Below, in pieces: positions 8,663-17,263 of a stretch of DNA of 64,000 bases. The DNA lies in assembly GCA_964549445.1 (NCBI GenBank), contig CAZJVS010000004.1, positions 62,001-126,000 on the forward strand. Direction: 5' to 3'. This stretch comes from SpSt-539 sp964549445. Lineage in GTDB: Bacteria; Planctomycetota; Phycisphaerae; UBA1845; UTPLA1. Position 1 is the stretch's first letter. Every line of letters starts with the position of its first letter. A model generated the notes under the pieces. It was not told where the DNA came from and did not search any database. It was given only the letters and a program-made list of their open reading frames with translations. The position numbers were made by a program, and so were the translations under genes.

Positions 8663-9820
8663 TCAGGGTTTAGCAGGCTGCGAGTCTGGTGGGGCGCTCT
8701 TCGCCGGCTCGCTTGGATGCTTCGTGGCGTTTCGCTCGTGCGTCGGCTTCGCCGTCGGACCCGCAGGAGCCACCGTCGTGGGCTTTTCAACCGGCGTTCC
8801 GGGCGTCGAAACCTTCGCCAATGCCTCAAGCGAGGCAACTTGTTCCGACGTGACGCCGCCGCGCTGGGCCTTGCTCGGAATCTGGTCCAGCCGCTGCCGC
8901 AGGTCATTAAAAATGTCCTGGATCGGCTGCTCGAGTGTGGCCTGCTGTTCACGCAGTTCGATCGCCCGCGCGGTGGCCGTCGGCGTGTTGGACGCCTCCT
9001 TCAACTGCGCCTCGACCGCGTCAAACTCCTTCTTGTGGCCGTTGCGATACCCCGTCGCACGGCCGCGGCAATCCTGGAGAATGGCGTACCCCGCGTTTCG
9101 CTGCTCAGGCGTAAGCTGGTACACCTCGATAAATCGATTCACATAGAGCTGCCACAGCTCTTCCGTCTTGCGAACATAGACTTCCGGCCCGTCGCTCAGC
9201 CGATGGCCCTGCGGATCATTCCCTTTCGCGACCGCCGAGGGCGGACGCGGCGACAAGTCCTTCGGGCTGTACTGACCGTCCGACCACTTCGTAATCAGCC
9301 CGTCCATCTGCGTAAAAGTGCCCTGCATCTGGGCCAAGTCGAAGTCGTGGATCTTCTTCTGTGTATCGTTGAGGATGTCGCCCCATTCCTTGTTTCCGTC
9401 GAGAATGTCCTTCTTCGCCCGCTCAAACAGCGGCCGGGCCTTCTCCGCCCACGCCTTGTAGTTCTCCGGCGTCGCCTTCCGCTTGTCGATGTTCATCTCG
9501 ATCGACTCGCGGATCAGTTGCCGCAGCTCTGATTCGTGGTCCTTCAGAAACGACTTCGTCTTCGTCGTCAGCAGCTTCCGGGTGTATTCCGTCTGCTCAG
9601 GATTGAGGTTGTACCGTCGGACCAGCGTCTGGACCGCATCCTCCATCATCCGGTCGGCGTTCCAGAGTCCCGGATTCGTCGGATCCGTCAGCGGCGTGCT
9701 CTCAGCCGGCTTCGACGTCGCCGGCGATCGACCGGCCGCACCGGCCTGAGCCAGCGCCGTGCCGCCCGATCCCAGTGAACAGATCAGCGCGAGGAACACC
9801 CAACGGCCACGATTCGTCAT
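8663..9820 (-). CDS. Periplasmic helical protein, unknown function
   Basis: A 385-residue exported protein: signal peptide (WVFLALICSLGSGGTALAQA), a Ser/Thr/Pro linker, then a charged, mostly helical body (about 45-320) with a 'YNLNPEQTEYTRKLL' segment and a second copy-like 'YQLTPEQRNAGYAIL' segment, and a Pro/Ala/Lys-rich disordered tail. The LTPEQ pattern resembles metal-sensing CpxP/Spy-like or planctomycete 'LTxxQ' periplasmic proteins, but this is only a motif resemblance. ATG 9820 has AAGGA 8 bases upstream; an in-frame ATG at 9841 lacks one. It is divergent from the HEAT-repeat protein, with a shared 304-bp upstream region. Confidence 0.6.
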   Translation of the reverse strand: MTNRGRWVFLALICSLGSGGTALAQAGAAGRSPATSKPAESTPLTDPTNPGLWNADRMMEDAVQTLVRRYNLNPEQTEYTRKLLTTKTKSFLKDHESELRQLIRESIEMNIDKRKATPENYKAWAEKARPLFERAKKDILDGNKEWGDILNDTQKKIHDFDLAQMQGTFTQMDGLITKWSDGQYSPKDLSPRPPSAVAKGNDPQGHRLSDGPEVYVRKTEELWQLYVNRFIEVYQLTPEQRNAGYAILQDCRGRATGYRNGHKKEFDAVEAQLKEASNTPTATARAIELREQQATLEQPIQDIFNDLRQRLDQIPSKAQRGGVTSEQVASLEALAKVSTPGTPVEKPTTVAPAGPTAKPTHERNATKHPSEPAKSAPPDSQPAKP

Positions 9821-10124
9821 TAATGCATTCCTTGTTGTCATTTGTTGTACGGCGAGGTCCTTTCTTGCCGTCTTTTACCACAGTGTACGACTTGGGTTGC
9901 AGGCATGCCAGCGTCCATATCGGACGAACGCTGCGCCTGATCGATACATCGGTAGGGCAGCTTCGTTTGTGGTACCCACGCCGCACCATTTTTCGACTCA
10001 CCAACGCGAAGCGTTGACGGTCTGAAATGGCGGTGCTAGAAGCAGTTAGTGTCGGTAGTCCGATTCTGCGCGACCCCCCGTGCCCGAACCGGCGTCCGAC
10101 CCCCGCGTTTTCAGGATGCCCCGA
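9821..10124. promoter_or_regulatory. Divergent intergenic region
   Basis: This 304-bp region lies between two outward-reading genes for exported proteins and must carry both promoters. I see no gene in it and no sharply defined -35/-10 pair. Confidence 0.35.
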
Positions 10125-12554
10125 ATGGTCGCGCCCCGGCCCATTCCATCTCGCAAGCAGCCCCGCCGCCGGCTCCCTGTCTGCGTGATGTTCTCCATGT
10201 TTTCAGCCATTGCGGCTGATCAATCGCGGGTGATCGGGGCGCAGGCCGCCTCCATTTCATCATCTCAACCCGCCACCCAATCGCAGGCCGTACTCGAACG
10301 CCTCATCGCGGATAATCTGCGACTCCTGACCGGAAACAATGAGCCGTCAGCTCGCGTCGTCGGCGCGCGCGAGCTGCTCCGGATGGAGTCGCCCGCCGCC
10401 TGGGAACGACTCGCCGCCGTCCTCCGCAACTCGGCCGACCCCGCCGCGCAGGCGGCCGCCTGCCAGAGCGTCATCGAGTCTCCTTTCCGTCGTGCCGTCC
10501 TCGTCGAGCCGCTATTTGAACTTCTCGGCGCTGAGCAGCCGGCCATGCGGCGCAGCGCCGCCGTCGCTCTCTCTCGCTGTGTCGTTCCGGGCGCCATCGA
10601 TCGCCTTCGCGCGCTTTCCGCGCAACGCTCCGCGCCCCTCGCCCGCCGACTGGGGGCGATCGAAGCCCTCGGCGCCATGGGCGACGACAAAGCTGCCGTC
10701 GCCGCCCTCATGAACCTGCTGACGGATCCGAACGCTGAGATCGTCGCCGCCGCGCTTGACAAGATTGACGACAGCAGTGACGTCGATCTCGTCGACGTTG
10801 CCGCCGCACGCGCCTGGTGGGACGAGAATCGAAACCTCGACCCCGTCGCGTGGCTCAAGCGACGCAACGAGCAACTTCGCACCCGCATCGATCGCGCGGC
10901 TTTTGGAACCGCACTTCTCACGGCCCGACTCCTGACCGCTCAGCGGAACGCATACTACGCCGCCCCCGACGCCGACAGGGACAAGCTCCTTCTCGAATTC
11001 CTCAATGACCCGCTCGCCGAGATTCGCGGCATCGGCGTCGAATTGATCGACGCCCGCATCACCGACCGCAAGACCGTCGCTCCCGAGATCACGACGCGCG
11101 TCGAGGCCCTCGTCGCCGACGTAAATCCGCAAATACGTCGCGGCGCCGTCGCCGTCCTGGGAGACCTTCGCGACAAGTCGCGGGTGCCGGCACTGCTCGC
11201 AGCTCTCAAGGGCGAGCCCGCGAGCCAGGTCCGCGCCGCCATCGTCTCGGCCCTCGGACGGATCGGCGGGTCCGCCGCCACCTCCGCGGTACAGGCTGCC
11301 CTCGACGACTCCTCACCGCAGGTCCAGGCCGAAGCCGCGCTGGCGCTCGCCAGTCTGGCCGAGCCCGGCGTCGCGCCTGCCGACGTCGTCCGGGCCGCCG
11401 CCGACACCCTTGATGCCCACTACCGCAAACTCCTCGACGCCGGCCGGCCGAGCACCTCGCCAGCGCCCTCCGACGCCGTTCCAGACACCGCGGCGCGCGA
11501 CTTTGACTTGAAACGCGAGGCCTGCCTCAACGCCATGTCGCGCGTCGCCGATCCGCGATTCCGCCCCCAGTTCCTCGACGCCGTCGAATCGTCAAACGCC
11601 CGCCTCGGGCCTTCATCCGCCGCCGTTCGGCGCGCCGGGATTCGCGGACTCGTCGCGACCGACGACGGCACAGCGTCGGCCCGGCTTCGCCGGCTGCTCG
11701 ACGACGCCGATCCCTCGGTGCGCACGGCCGCGGCCGAAGCGATCGGAAAATGTCTCACGACCGACGATGATCTGGCCGCACTGCTCGTCCGACTTGATTC
11801 ATCCCGCGAACCGGAGGAATCGACGCGGCTCAAGGCCTGGGAAAGTCTCCGTTCGCTCCTGAAGCGCCGTCCAGTCGAACAGCAGCTTGTCTGGGCCGAT
11901 CGACTCGCGGGCCCCGCCGATCGCTCGGCCCTCGAGCGCTCCGTCGAGTTGCTCGCTCAGGCCGAGCGCCGACTTGCCGATCAGTCGGTTCGCCAGCCGA
12001 ACGGGTCGACCTCCGCACCCGTCAACGGCCGCGCCCCCGATGAAGCGCCCGCCGTCGTTCGCCGCGCCGAGGTGCTCGAGCGTTTGGCCAATGCAAATCT
12101 CGCCCTCGATCGTCCGGCCGTCGCCGCCTCCTACTTCGAGCAGGCAGCCCAGGCGGTGGCCGCCGACGGCCGCTCGACGTCCGCTCCGGCCGAGCGCCAG
12201 GACGAACTCGATCGCGCCCGCCGTCTGATGACCCGCGCCGTCGAAGCGCTTCTCACCGCGCGACGGTACGACGCCTTGCCGCAGTTTCTCGAGCGAAATC
12301 GCTCCGCAACTGGCGACGCCGGTCTGCTCAACCACGACGAGATCGCCGACCGAATCGAGGCGGCCGTCAGCGAGCGGCTCGACGCGTCGAGCGCCCCCAG
12401 CGCCCCGGAACTGGCCCGGGCCCTCGATCAGATTCTCGATGCGGACCCGCTCTTCACTCCCAAGGTTCATCGCCGGCTCGAAGATTTGAAGAAGCGCCTC
12501 AGCGGAAATCCGACAACGTCAAGCGGCCCCGCCGATGAAGACGCTAAGCCCTAG
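10125..12554 (+). CDS. Exported HEAT-repeat protein
   Basis: An 809-residue protein with a positively charged leader (KQPRRRLPV) and hydrophobic stretch ending near AQA, a probable signal peptide. The body is alpha-solenoid: HEAT repeats are evident around residues 40-230 (AAVLRNSADPAAQAAACQS, AVALSRCVVPGAIDRL), 310-430 (RRGAVAVLGDLRDKSRVPAL, RAAIVSALGRIGGSAATSA) and 480-570 (VRTAAAEAIGKCL), followed by a helical TPR-like region (about 600-740). Such solenoids bind other proteins; no enzymatic motif is seen. ATG 10125 has AGGA with an 8-base spacer; in-frame GTG 10080 and ATG 10116 are alternatives. HEAT proteins with export signals are common in planctomycetes. The partner is unknown. Confidence 0.7.
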   Translation: MVAPRPIPSRKQPRRRLPVCVMFSMFSAIAADQSRVIGAQAASISSSQPATQSQAVLERLIADNLRLLTGNNEPSARVVGARELLRMESPAAWERLAAVLRNSADPAAQAAACQSVIESPFRRAVLVEPLFELLGAEQPAMRRSAAVALSRCVVPGAIDRLRALSAQRSAPLARRLGAIEALGAMGDDKAAVAALMNLLTDPNAEIVAAALDKIDDSSDVDLVDVAAARAWWDENRNLDPVAWLKRRNEQLRTRIDRAAFGTALLTARLLTAQRNAYYAAPDADRDKLLLEFLNDPLAEIRGIGVELIDARITDRKTVAPEITTRVEALVADVNPQIRRGAVAVLGDLRDKSRVPALLAALKGEPASQVRAAIVSALGRIGGSAATSAVQAALDDSSPQVQAEAALALASLAEPGVAPADVVRAAADTLDAHYRKLLDAGRPSTSPAPSDAVPDTAARDFDLKREACLNAMSRVADPRFRPQFLDAVESSNARLGPSSAAVRRAGIRGLVATDDGTASARLRRLLDDADPSVRTAAAEAIGKCLTTDDDLAALLVRLDSSREPEESTRLKAWESLRSLLKRRPVEQQLVWADRLAGPADRSALERSVELLAQAERRLADQSVRQPNGSTSAPVNGRAPDEAPAVVRRAEVLERLANANLALDRPAVAASYFEQAAQAVAADGRSTSAPAERQDELDRARRLMTRAVEALLTARRYDALPQFLERNRSATGDAGLLNHDEIADRIEAAVSERLDASSAPSAPELARALDQILDADPLFTPKVHRRLEDLKKRLSGNPTTSSGPADEDAKP

Positions 12555-12645
12555 GCCGGTCGATGCCGCCGGGGCCCCTTTGATCAACCCGGCCCGCGTG
12601 TTACCTTAGCAATTGCGAACCCCCTCGCGACAGGAGCAGCTGCGG

Positions 12646-12825
12646 ATGTTTCCCAACCAACCCGTACCCGTCACATGCCTCGTGCTCGGACCAATCATCA
12701 CGTTCCTGAACATCTTCGCATACACGGTCGGGCAGTTTCTCGATACGCTCGGCCTCGGCAGTTTCTCCGGCGCCATCTCCAGCTTGGCGACCTCGATCGC
12801 GACCTTCGCCCAATGTCCGACATGA
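12646..12825 (+). CDS. Small hydrophobic protein
   Basis: A 59-residue frame preceded by AGGAG with a 9-base spacer. It is hydrophobic over most of its length (VTCLVLGPIITFLNIFAYTVGQFL, shown here across about residues 9-32) and ends in a second apolar helix (SGAISSLATSIATFAQC). It lies between the HEAT-repeat gene and the TVP38-like membrane protein, 40 bases before the latter. It could be a small membrane protein. The good ribosome site and coherent hydrophobicity support it, but no family is recognised. Confidence 0.45.
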   Translation: MFPNQPVPVTCLVLGPIITFLNIFAYTVGQFLDTLGLGSFSGAISSLATSIATFAQCPT

Positions 12826-12865
12826 AACCGAGTCCAACCGGCCGCGCGCCCTCGGGCGAGTCTCC

Positions 12866-13642
12866 GTGGTGAGCGAAGTCCACACCTCGCCCCGGGCTCA
12901 CCGCGCCAACTCGCTCGGTCCATGGTCCCGGCTGCGGGACAACGGTCCGCGGATCGTCCTCGCGGTCGGGTTGCTCGGCCTCTGCCTCGTCGTCGGACGC
13001 CATGTCGCCCACGATATCCCGCGCCTGGAAAAATGGATCGCCGGCCTCGGACCCTGGGCGCCGTGGGCCTTCACGCTTCTTGTAATCGTCCTGACGTCTT
13101 TCTTCATTCCAGACACCATCTTCGCGCTCGCCGCGGGCGTCATGTTCGGTCTCTGGCAAGGCACGCTGATCATCTGCGCCTCCGGCATCATTGGAGCAGT
13201 CTTGAACTTCATCTTCGCCCGCCGCTTCCTCTCCGGCTGGGTCTCTCGCTGGCTGAACAACTACCCCAAGCTCGCCGCGATTGCGTCGGTGGCCGACCGC
13301 GAGGGCCTGCGATTTCATTTCTTGCTTCGCCTGACGCCGGTCAACCCAACGACCCTCAGCTACATCCTGGGCGCTGCGAGCCGCGTCAGTCTCTCGACCT
13401 TCTTCATCGCCGCCTTCGGCCACATCCCCGGCTATTTCGTCGAAGTCTACTTCGGCTGGGTCGCCGCTCACGTCACCAAGTACGCCGGCGGCGTCAAACA
13501 CCATTCAACGGCCGAGATGGTCGTCAACGTCGTCGGCCTGGTGCTCAGCATCATCGTCATGGTCTGGGTGACGAAGCGCGCCCGCGCGGCGATCGCTCAC
13601 GCCGAACTCCGCGACGCCCCCTCCGCCGTTCCCGCGCGATAG
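12866..13642 (+). CDS. TVP38/TMEM64 (DedA-superfamily) membrane protein
   Basis: A 258-residue multi-spanning membrane protein of the VTT/DedA superfamily, implicated elsewhere in lipid scrambling or transport at the cytoplasmic membrane. Five to six hydrophobic segments are visible. The conserved core is present: FIPDTIFALAAGVMFGLWQG (about 88-107), the G-x-x-x-N/R motif region IGAVLNFIFARRFL, and FLLRLTPVNPTTLSYILGA (about 151-170) with the conserved R-x-x-P. The start is one of two adjacent GTG codons (12866/12869); no upstream ATG fits. The gene ends 5 bases from the convergent DUF362 gene. Confidence 0.8.
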   Translation: MVSEVHTSPRAHRANSLGPWSRLRDNGPRIVLAVGLLGLCLVVGRHVAHDIPRLEKWIAGLGPWAPWAFTLLVIVLTSFFIPDTIFALAAGVMFGLWQGTLIICASGIIGAVLNFIFARRFLSGWVSRWLNNYPKLAAIASVADREGLRFHFLLRLTPVNPTTLSYILGAASRVSLSTFFIAAFGHIPGYFVEVYFGWVAAHVTKYAGGVKHHSTAEMVVNVVGLVLSIIVMVWVTKRARAAIAHAELRDAPSAVPAR

Positions 13643-13647
13643 GCGAT

Positions 13648-14922
13648 CTACTCGTGAGTCGCGACCGCCGGCCGCCGCGACTTGAACTCCGGCGCTTCCT
13701 TGATGCACGTCCCCAGAATCCCCACCGACTTGCCCAGCGTCCGCAGCGACCCGCTGATGTACTCCGCCGACTCCGTCCCCACGTCCGGCCATCCGGCCTC
13801 GTTCGGCGTCACCTTCTCCCAGTTCGCGAACAGCCGCCCCCAGTCGCTCCTCAACACCTCGCGCATCTGCCGATTCGCGTGCCGCGGATACCAGTACGAA
13901 TCGTGATAAATCACGCTCGCGATGTACGCCCACGGCGCCAGCCACGTCTTGAGCGACCACTCCATCGCCGTCTTCAGCTTGCCCCAGTAAATCTTGTGCT
14001 GCATCCGGCTGGCAAACGTCATCTTCTTGAACGGCCCATCAAAGTGCCAGTTCTCCGCCGCCGCCGCCGCATCGCCGACAATCTCGATCTTCGACGGATC
14101 GCCGCAACCCAGCCCCAGGTCGTGCGCCAGCCGGATGAACTTGATCTTCATCGGATCAAGCCCCATCAGCTTCGCCGCCACCGCGTCGATCGCCACCTGG
14201 TCCGCCGACGCCAGCAACACGTTCTTCGTGTACGGCGTCATGCACCGCGGACCCGGCCCGTCGCCGGCAAATGTGCCGTCCATCACCGCGAACACGCCGC
14301 GATGAATCTTCTTCTGAATCATCAGCAGATCGACCAGCGTTTCGTGAATCACCGGGTGCGTCCAGTGCCGGTGCTCGTTCAGCAATCCACCGAACGCGTT
14401 CTTCATCGCCCCGGTCGTTGTCGTGAAGATGTGCGTCTTGACCGTCGGCAGGTGAATAATGTTTTCGCCGATGAACCGCCGCGGAATGCGGAACCCCTTC
14501 GGATACACCTCGTTCAGACAAAGGAACTTCTTCGTGAGATCGCCCACGGCCTCGCCGATCTCGATCCACGGCTCGCCTTCGTACAGGTGAATGTTTCGCA
14601 GCCCGTGCGCCTCGACCGGCTGAAGCTGCTTGTTCTCGCGCTCGCCGAGATGCGCGTCGATAACCACCGTCCGGTTATGGCAGGCGTGCATCAGCTCCGG
14701 CTTGTACCCGTCGCGCTTCATCGCCCGGATCACGCCCTCGAGCTGCCACGGCGTCGTCGAACTCCCAGGGAAAAAGAAATGCCAGCTGATATTGACCTTC
14801 AGCGCCGTGTCCGCGTCCTTCGCCACCACGTCCTGATAACCCGCCAGGTTCATCAGTTCGTGATAATCGTGCAGCACGGTAGCGGGGCGAGTCTTCAGAA
14901 TGGCTACGGTCGAACGGCTCAT
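13648..14922 (-). CDS. DUF362 domain protein
   Basis: A 424-residue protein matching the DUF362 family: an opening pairing of a nucleophile-like region (KVNISWHFFFPGSSTTPW), the central NIIHLPTVKTHIFTTTTGAMKN motif (about residues 152-173), and DGTFAGDGPGP plus LLASADQVAIDAVAAKLMG, all characteristic of the family. Function of DUF362 is unknown; members often carry ferredoxin domains, which are absent here. There is no signal peptide, so it is probably cytoplasmic. AGGAG lies 7 bases before the ATG. It is divergent from the isoaspartyl methyltransferase at 15055. Confidence 0.8.
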   Translation of the reverse strand: MSRSTVAILKTRPATVLHDYHELMNLAGYQDVVAKDADTALKVNISWHFFFPGSSTTPWQLEGVIRAMKRDGYKPELMHACHNRTVVIDAHLGERENKQLQPVEAHGLRNIHLYEGEPWIEIGEAVGDLTKKFLCLNEVYPKGFRIPRRFIGENIIHLPTVKTHIFTTTTGAMKNAFGGLLNEHRHWTHPVIHETLVDLLMIQKKIHRGVFAVMDGTFAGDGPGPRCMTPYTKNVLLASADQVAIDAVAAKLMGLDPMKIKFIRLAHDLGLGCGDPSKIEIVGDAAAAAENWHFDGPFKKMTFASRMQHKIYWGKLKTAMEWSLKTWLAPWAYIASVIYHDSYWYPRHANRQMREVLRSDWGRLFANWEKVTPNEAGWPDVGTESAEYISGSLRTLGKSVGILGTCIKEAPEFKSRRPAVATHE

Positions 14923-15054
14923 CCAATCTCCTTACGACCGCCTATCGTAGCTCGTTCGAACGATCGTGGCCAAGTCGCTTCGACATCGTGCCATTCGCGT
15001 TCTCGCACCGCCCGTGCGACGCGCCGGCTACAATCCCGCAAGGATCGCACTTCC

Positions 15055-15843
15055 ATGAAGGGCTTTGGCTCGATCGTCATTTTGCTGGCCCTCCTCGCCG
15101 CACGCTGCCGCGGCGAACCGCGTCTTGCCGCTGCCGCCGAAGACCCTCCGCAATTCGCGACAACGCAGTCTGCGACCACCCAGCGCTCACTGCCGCGCTC
15201 CAACCAATTCGCCGCCGCTCGCAACAAGATGGTCGACACCCAGCTCGCCGCCCGCGACATCACCGACCCGCGTGTCCTCGACGCCATGCGTCTCGTCCCG
15301 CGCCACTGGTTCGTCCCCGCCAATCTCGCCGCCCGCGCATACGACGACAACCCGCTCCCCATCGGCCACGAACAGACCATCTCCCAGCCCTACATCGTCG
15401 CACTGATGACTCAGCTGCTCGCCGTAAAGCCCGGCGACAAAATCCTCGAAATCGGCACCGGCTCCGGCTACCAGGCCGCTGTCCTCGCCGAGTTGACGCC
15501 GCACGTCTTCACCATCGAAATCGTCGAGCCGTTGGCCCAGCGGACCATCAAGCTCCTGCACGAAAAGGGTTACACCGACGTTCGGACCCGCATCGGCGAC
15601 GGCTTCCGCGGCTGGCCCGAGCACGCCCCGTACGACGGCATCATCGTCACCTGCGCCGCCCCGCAGCCGCCGCAACCGCTCGTCGACCAGCTCCGCGTCG
15701 GCGGCCGCATGGTCATCCCCGTCGACTCCGGCGACTTCGCTCAGGACCTGCTCGTGCTGACCAAGCGTGCCGACGGCCAGCTCGATCGCCGCCGCGTGGC
15801 CCCCGTCCGCTTTGTCCCAATGACCGGCGAGATCAAGAAGTAG
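15055..15843 (+). CDS. pcm: Protein-L-isoaspartate O-methyltransferase, probably exported
   Basis: A 262-residue enzyme that methylates L-isoaspartyl residues in damaged proteins using S-adenosylmethionine. Family motifs are clear: VDTQLAARDITDPRVLDAM, the substrate loop PIGHEQTISQPYIVALMTQLL, SAM motif I (ILEIGTGSGYQAAVLAEL) and the post-motif TIEIVEPLA. Unlike cytosolic Pcm (about 210 residues), this one has an N-terminal hydrophobic leader (SIVILLALLAA) and a 40-residue linker, suggesting export, a feature also reported for some bacterial homologues. The long open frame continues far upstream (to 12922) as an antisense shadow, so ATG 15055, preceded by AAGGA at a long spacing, was chosen. 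Confidence 0.88.
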   Translation: MKGFGSIVILLALLAARCRGEPRLAAAAEDPPQFATTQSATTQRSLPRSNQFAAARNKMVDTQLAARDITDPRVLDAMRLVPRHWFVPANLAARAYDDNPLPIGHEQTISQPYIVALMTQLLAVKPGDKILEIGTGSGYQAAVLAELTPHVFTIEIVEPLAQRTIKLLHEKGYTDVRTRIGDGFRGWPEHAPYDGIIVTCAAPQPPQPLVDQLRVGGRMVIPVDSGDFAQDLLVLTKRADGQLDRRRVAPVRFVPMTGEIKK

Positions 15844-16054
15844 CGCGAATGGCTGACGTTGCGAGTTGAGAATCGCCGCACCGTGGTCCGAACGCACGCC
15901 ATTTTCGATCGCTGATATAAGCAATGATGAAATAATTACTTACGAATCCCGCCGCGCCCGGCGTGCCCGCCCGCTTCCACCGCAGCCGAAAGTTCCCCGC
16001 GATTTCCCAACTTTCTTCTTGCCCGCAACCGACTCTCGCCATACCGTTCCCGAC

Positions 16055-16399
16055 ATGGCTAAGCCTCGTAAGACTACCAGCCGCAAGCGCACCTCATCTT
16101 CCGCAGGCCGACGAAAATCGACGGCTCGCCGCCCGGTCAAAGCCACCCGCGGCGGAGCGCCGCCGACCCTGCGCACCCACATGACCGTGTCGCAGGCCGC
16201 CAAGTTTCTCGATGTCTCGGCCGGAACCCTGCGAAACTGGGATCGCGCCGGGCTCTTCACGCCCCTGCGGCACCCGATGAACAGCTATCGCCTCTACCAT
16301 CGCGCCGACTTGCTGCGGGTCAAGCAGCAACTCAGCCCGCGCGCAAGCAAGGTCCGAGCCCTGCCCAAGCGCGGCGCTCGCCGCCGCAAAAAGCGCTAA
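16055..16399 (+). CDS. MerR-like DNA-binding protein with basic tails
   Basis: A 114-residue protein whose centre (about residues 45-95) is a MerR-type winged helix-turn-helix: MTVSQAAKFLDVSAGTLRNW, DRAGLFTP and YRLYHRADLL. The N-terminal 40 residues and the C-terminal 20 are very rich in Lys/Arg/Ser (TTSRKRTSSSAGRRKSTARR), like histone H1 tails, which could bind DNA non-specifically. There is no effector-binding domain. The open frame extends back to 15866, but the upstream part lacks protein-like composition and the start at 16055 gives the natural MAKPRK opening. No clear Shine-Dalgarno is present. Confidence 0.7.
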   Translation: MAKPRKTTSRKRTSSSAGRRKSTARRPVKATRGGAPPTLRTHMTVSQAAKFLDVSAGTLRNWDRAGLFTPLRHPMNSYRLYHRADLLRVKQQLSPRASKVRALPKRGARRRKKR

Positions 16400-16434
16400 C
16401 GCTGCGATGTGCTGATTCGTGTTTCGCTACGGCT

Positions 16435-16806
16435 CTACGGCGTATCGTCGGGCACCAGCTTCACCGTCACCGCCACGCCGATGACGTGGCACTCGTCCGC
16501 CGTGACCACGATGTTATTAATCGTCTGCGACTCGTATCCCGGCAAGAACGCCTCCAGCGTGTACGTGCCCGCCCGCTCGCCCGCCCCGACGTACGATCCC
16601 TGATACCGGTATTGCATCTCCTCCTCGTAGTTGCCGTCCCGGAGCGTCAGCGTCGCATCACTGATGAACTCTCCGGTCGTCGCGTCCGTCACCTCGGCGG
16701 TGACGCCGTAGGCGTACAGCGCCGTGCACGCCGTCCCGTCCGGCACGATCTCGCACCCCGTCGACGCAAGACACACGGCCACCAGCAACATCGCAATCGT
16801 ACGCAT
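16435..16806 (-). CDS. Lipoprotein with carboxypeptidase-regulatory-like beta domain
   Basis: A 123-residue lipoprotein. The signal (MRTIAMLLVAVCLASTGC) ends in lipobox ASTGC with the lipidated Cys at residue 18. The mature part reads as a single transthyretin-like beta sandwich of the CarboxypepD_reg type: VTAEVTDATTGEFISDATL, then AGTYTLEAFLPGYESQTI. Such domains are usually structural or adhesive. ATG 16806 is preferred (GGAG 8 bases upstream) over the longer in-frame start at 16830. It would be anchored to the inner or outer membrane. Confidence 0.7.
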   Translation of the reverse strand: MRTIAMLLVAVCLASTGCEIVPDGTACTALYAYGVTAEVTDATTGEFISDATLTLRDGNYEEEMQYRYQGSYVGAGERAGTYTLEAFLPGYESQTINNIVVTADECHVIGVAVTVKLVPDDTP

Positions 16807-16905
16807 GTCATTCACTCCGGAGGCAACCAAGCGAGGCGGGGAGACGCTCGCCCTATTCTATCGGCCGTCCGGCCATATTGCTCAAATCCCGCGATTCCGG
16901 CCCCG

Positions 16906-17230
16906 TCACGGCCCAGTCTCCACCACCCGCGCCCACGGTATCGCAGGTCCCGTAGCGGCCGGCGCCCTCGCCGGCCGACACAGACCAGCGGTGCTGTTCA
17001 GATCCAACCGCACCCCCGCCCGCATCGGGCAGCGGCCGCGTCCCTCCCGCATCGGCTCTACGGTGCCGTCTCCGCCACCCGCGCCCACGGAATCGCCGCC
17101 GGCAGCCCAAGCTCGGCCAGCTTCGCCCGCGTAGAATCGAATCGCTCCGTCCGGCAGAGCGCCGCCAGCGCATCGCGCTCGTTCAACTGCCACTCGTTGA
17201 TCTCGGTCGCACTCCGCGCAGCCGAGTAAG
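16906..17230 (-). pseudogene. Degenerate coding remnant with a duplicated 3' tail
   Basis: Reading minus from about 17230, a coherent but start-less peptide runs to a stop at 17058 (EINEWQLNERDALAALCRTE followed by AKLAELGLPAAIPWARVAET). About 150 bp further on, a second copy of its end appears (AIPWARVVETGP) and stops at 16906. There is no usable start codon after the in-frame TGA near 17246. It looks like the end of a broken gene whose last 30 bp were duplicated. The family is not recognised. Confidence 0.3.
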
Positions 17231-17263
17231 TCGGTCCTCAAGACCGCGATCGAAATGTGTGTG

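Noticed and set aside
12922..15054. Upstream extension of the pcm frame, over 700 codons
   Set aside because: It crosses the TVP38-like and DUF362 genes; the real protein begins at 15055, where signal-peptide and Pcm motifs start.
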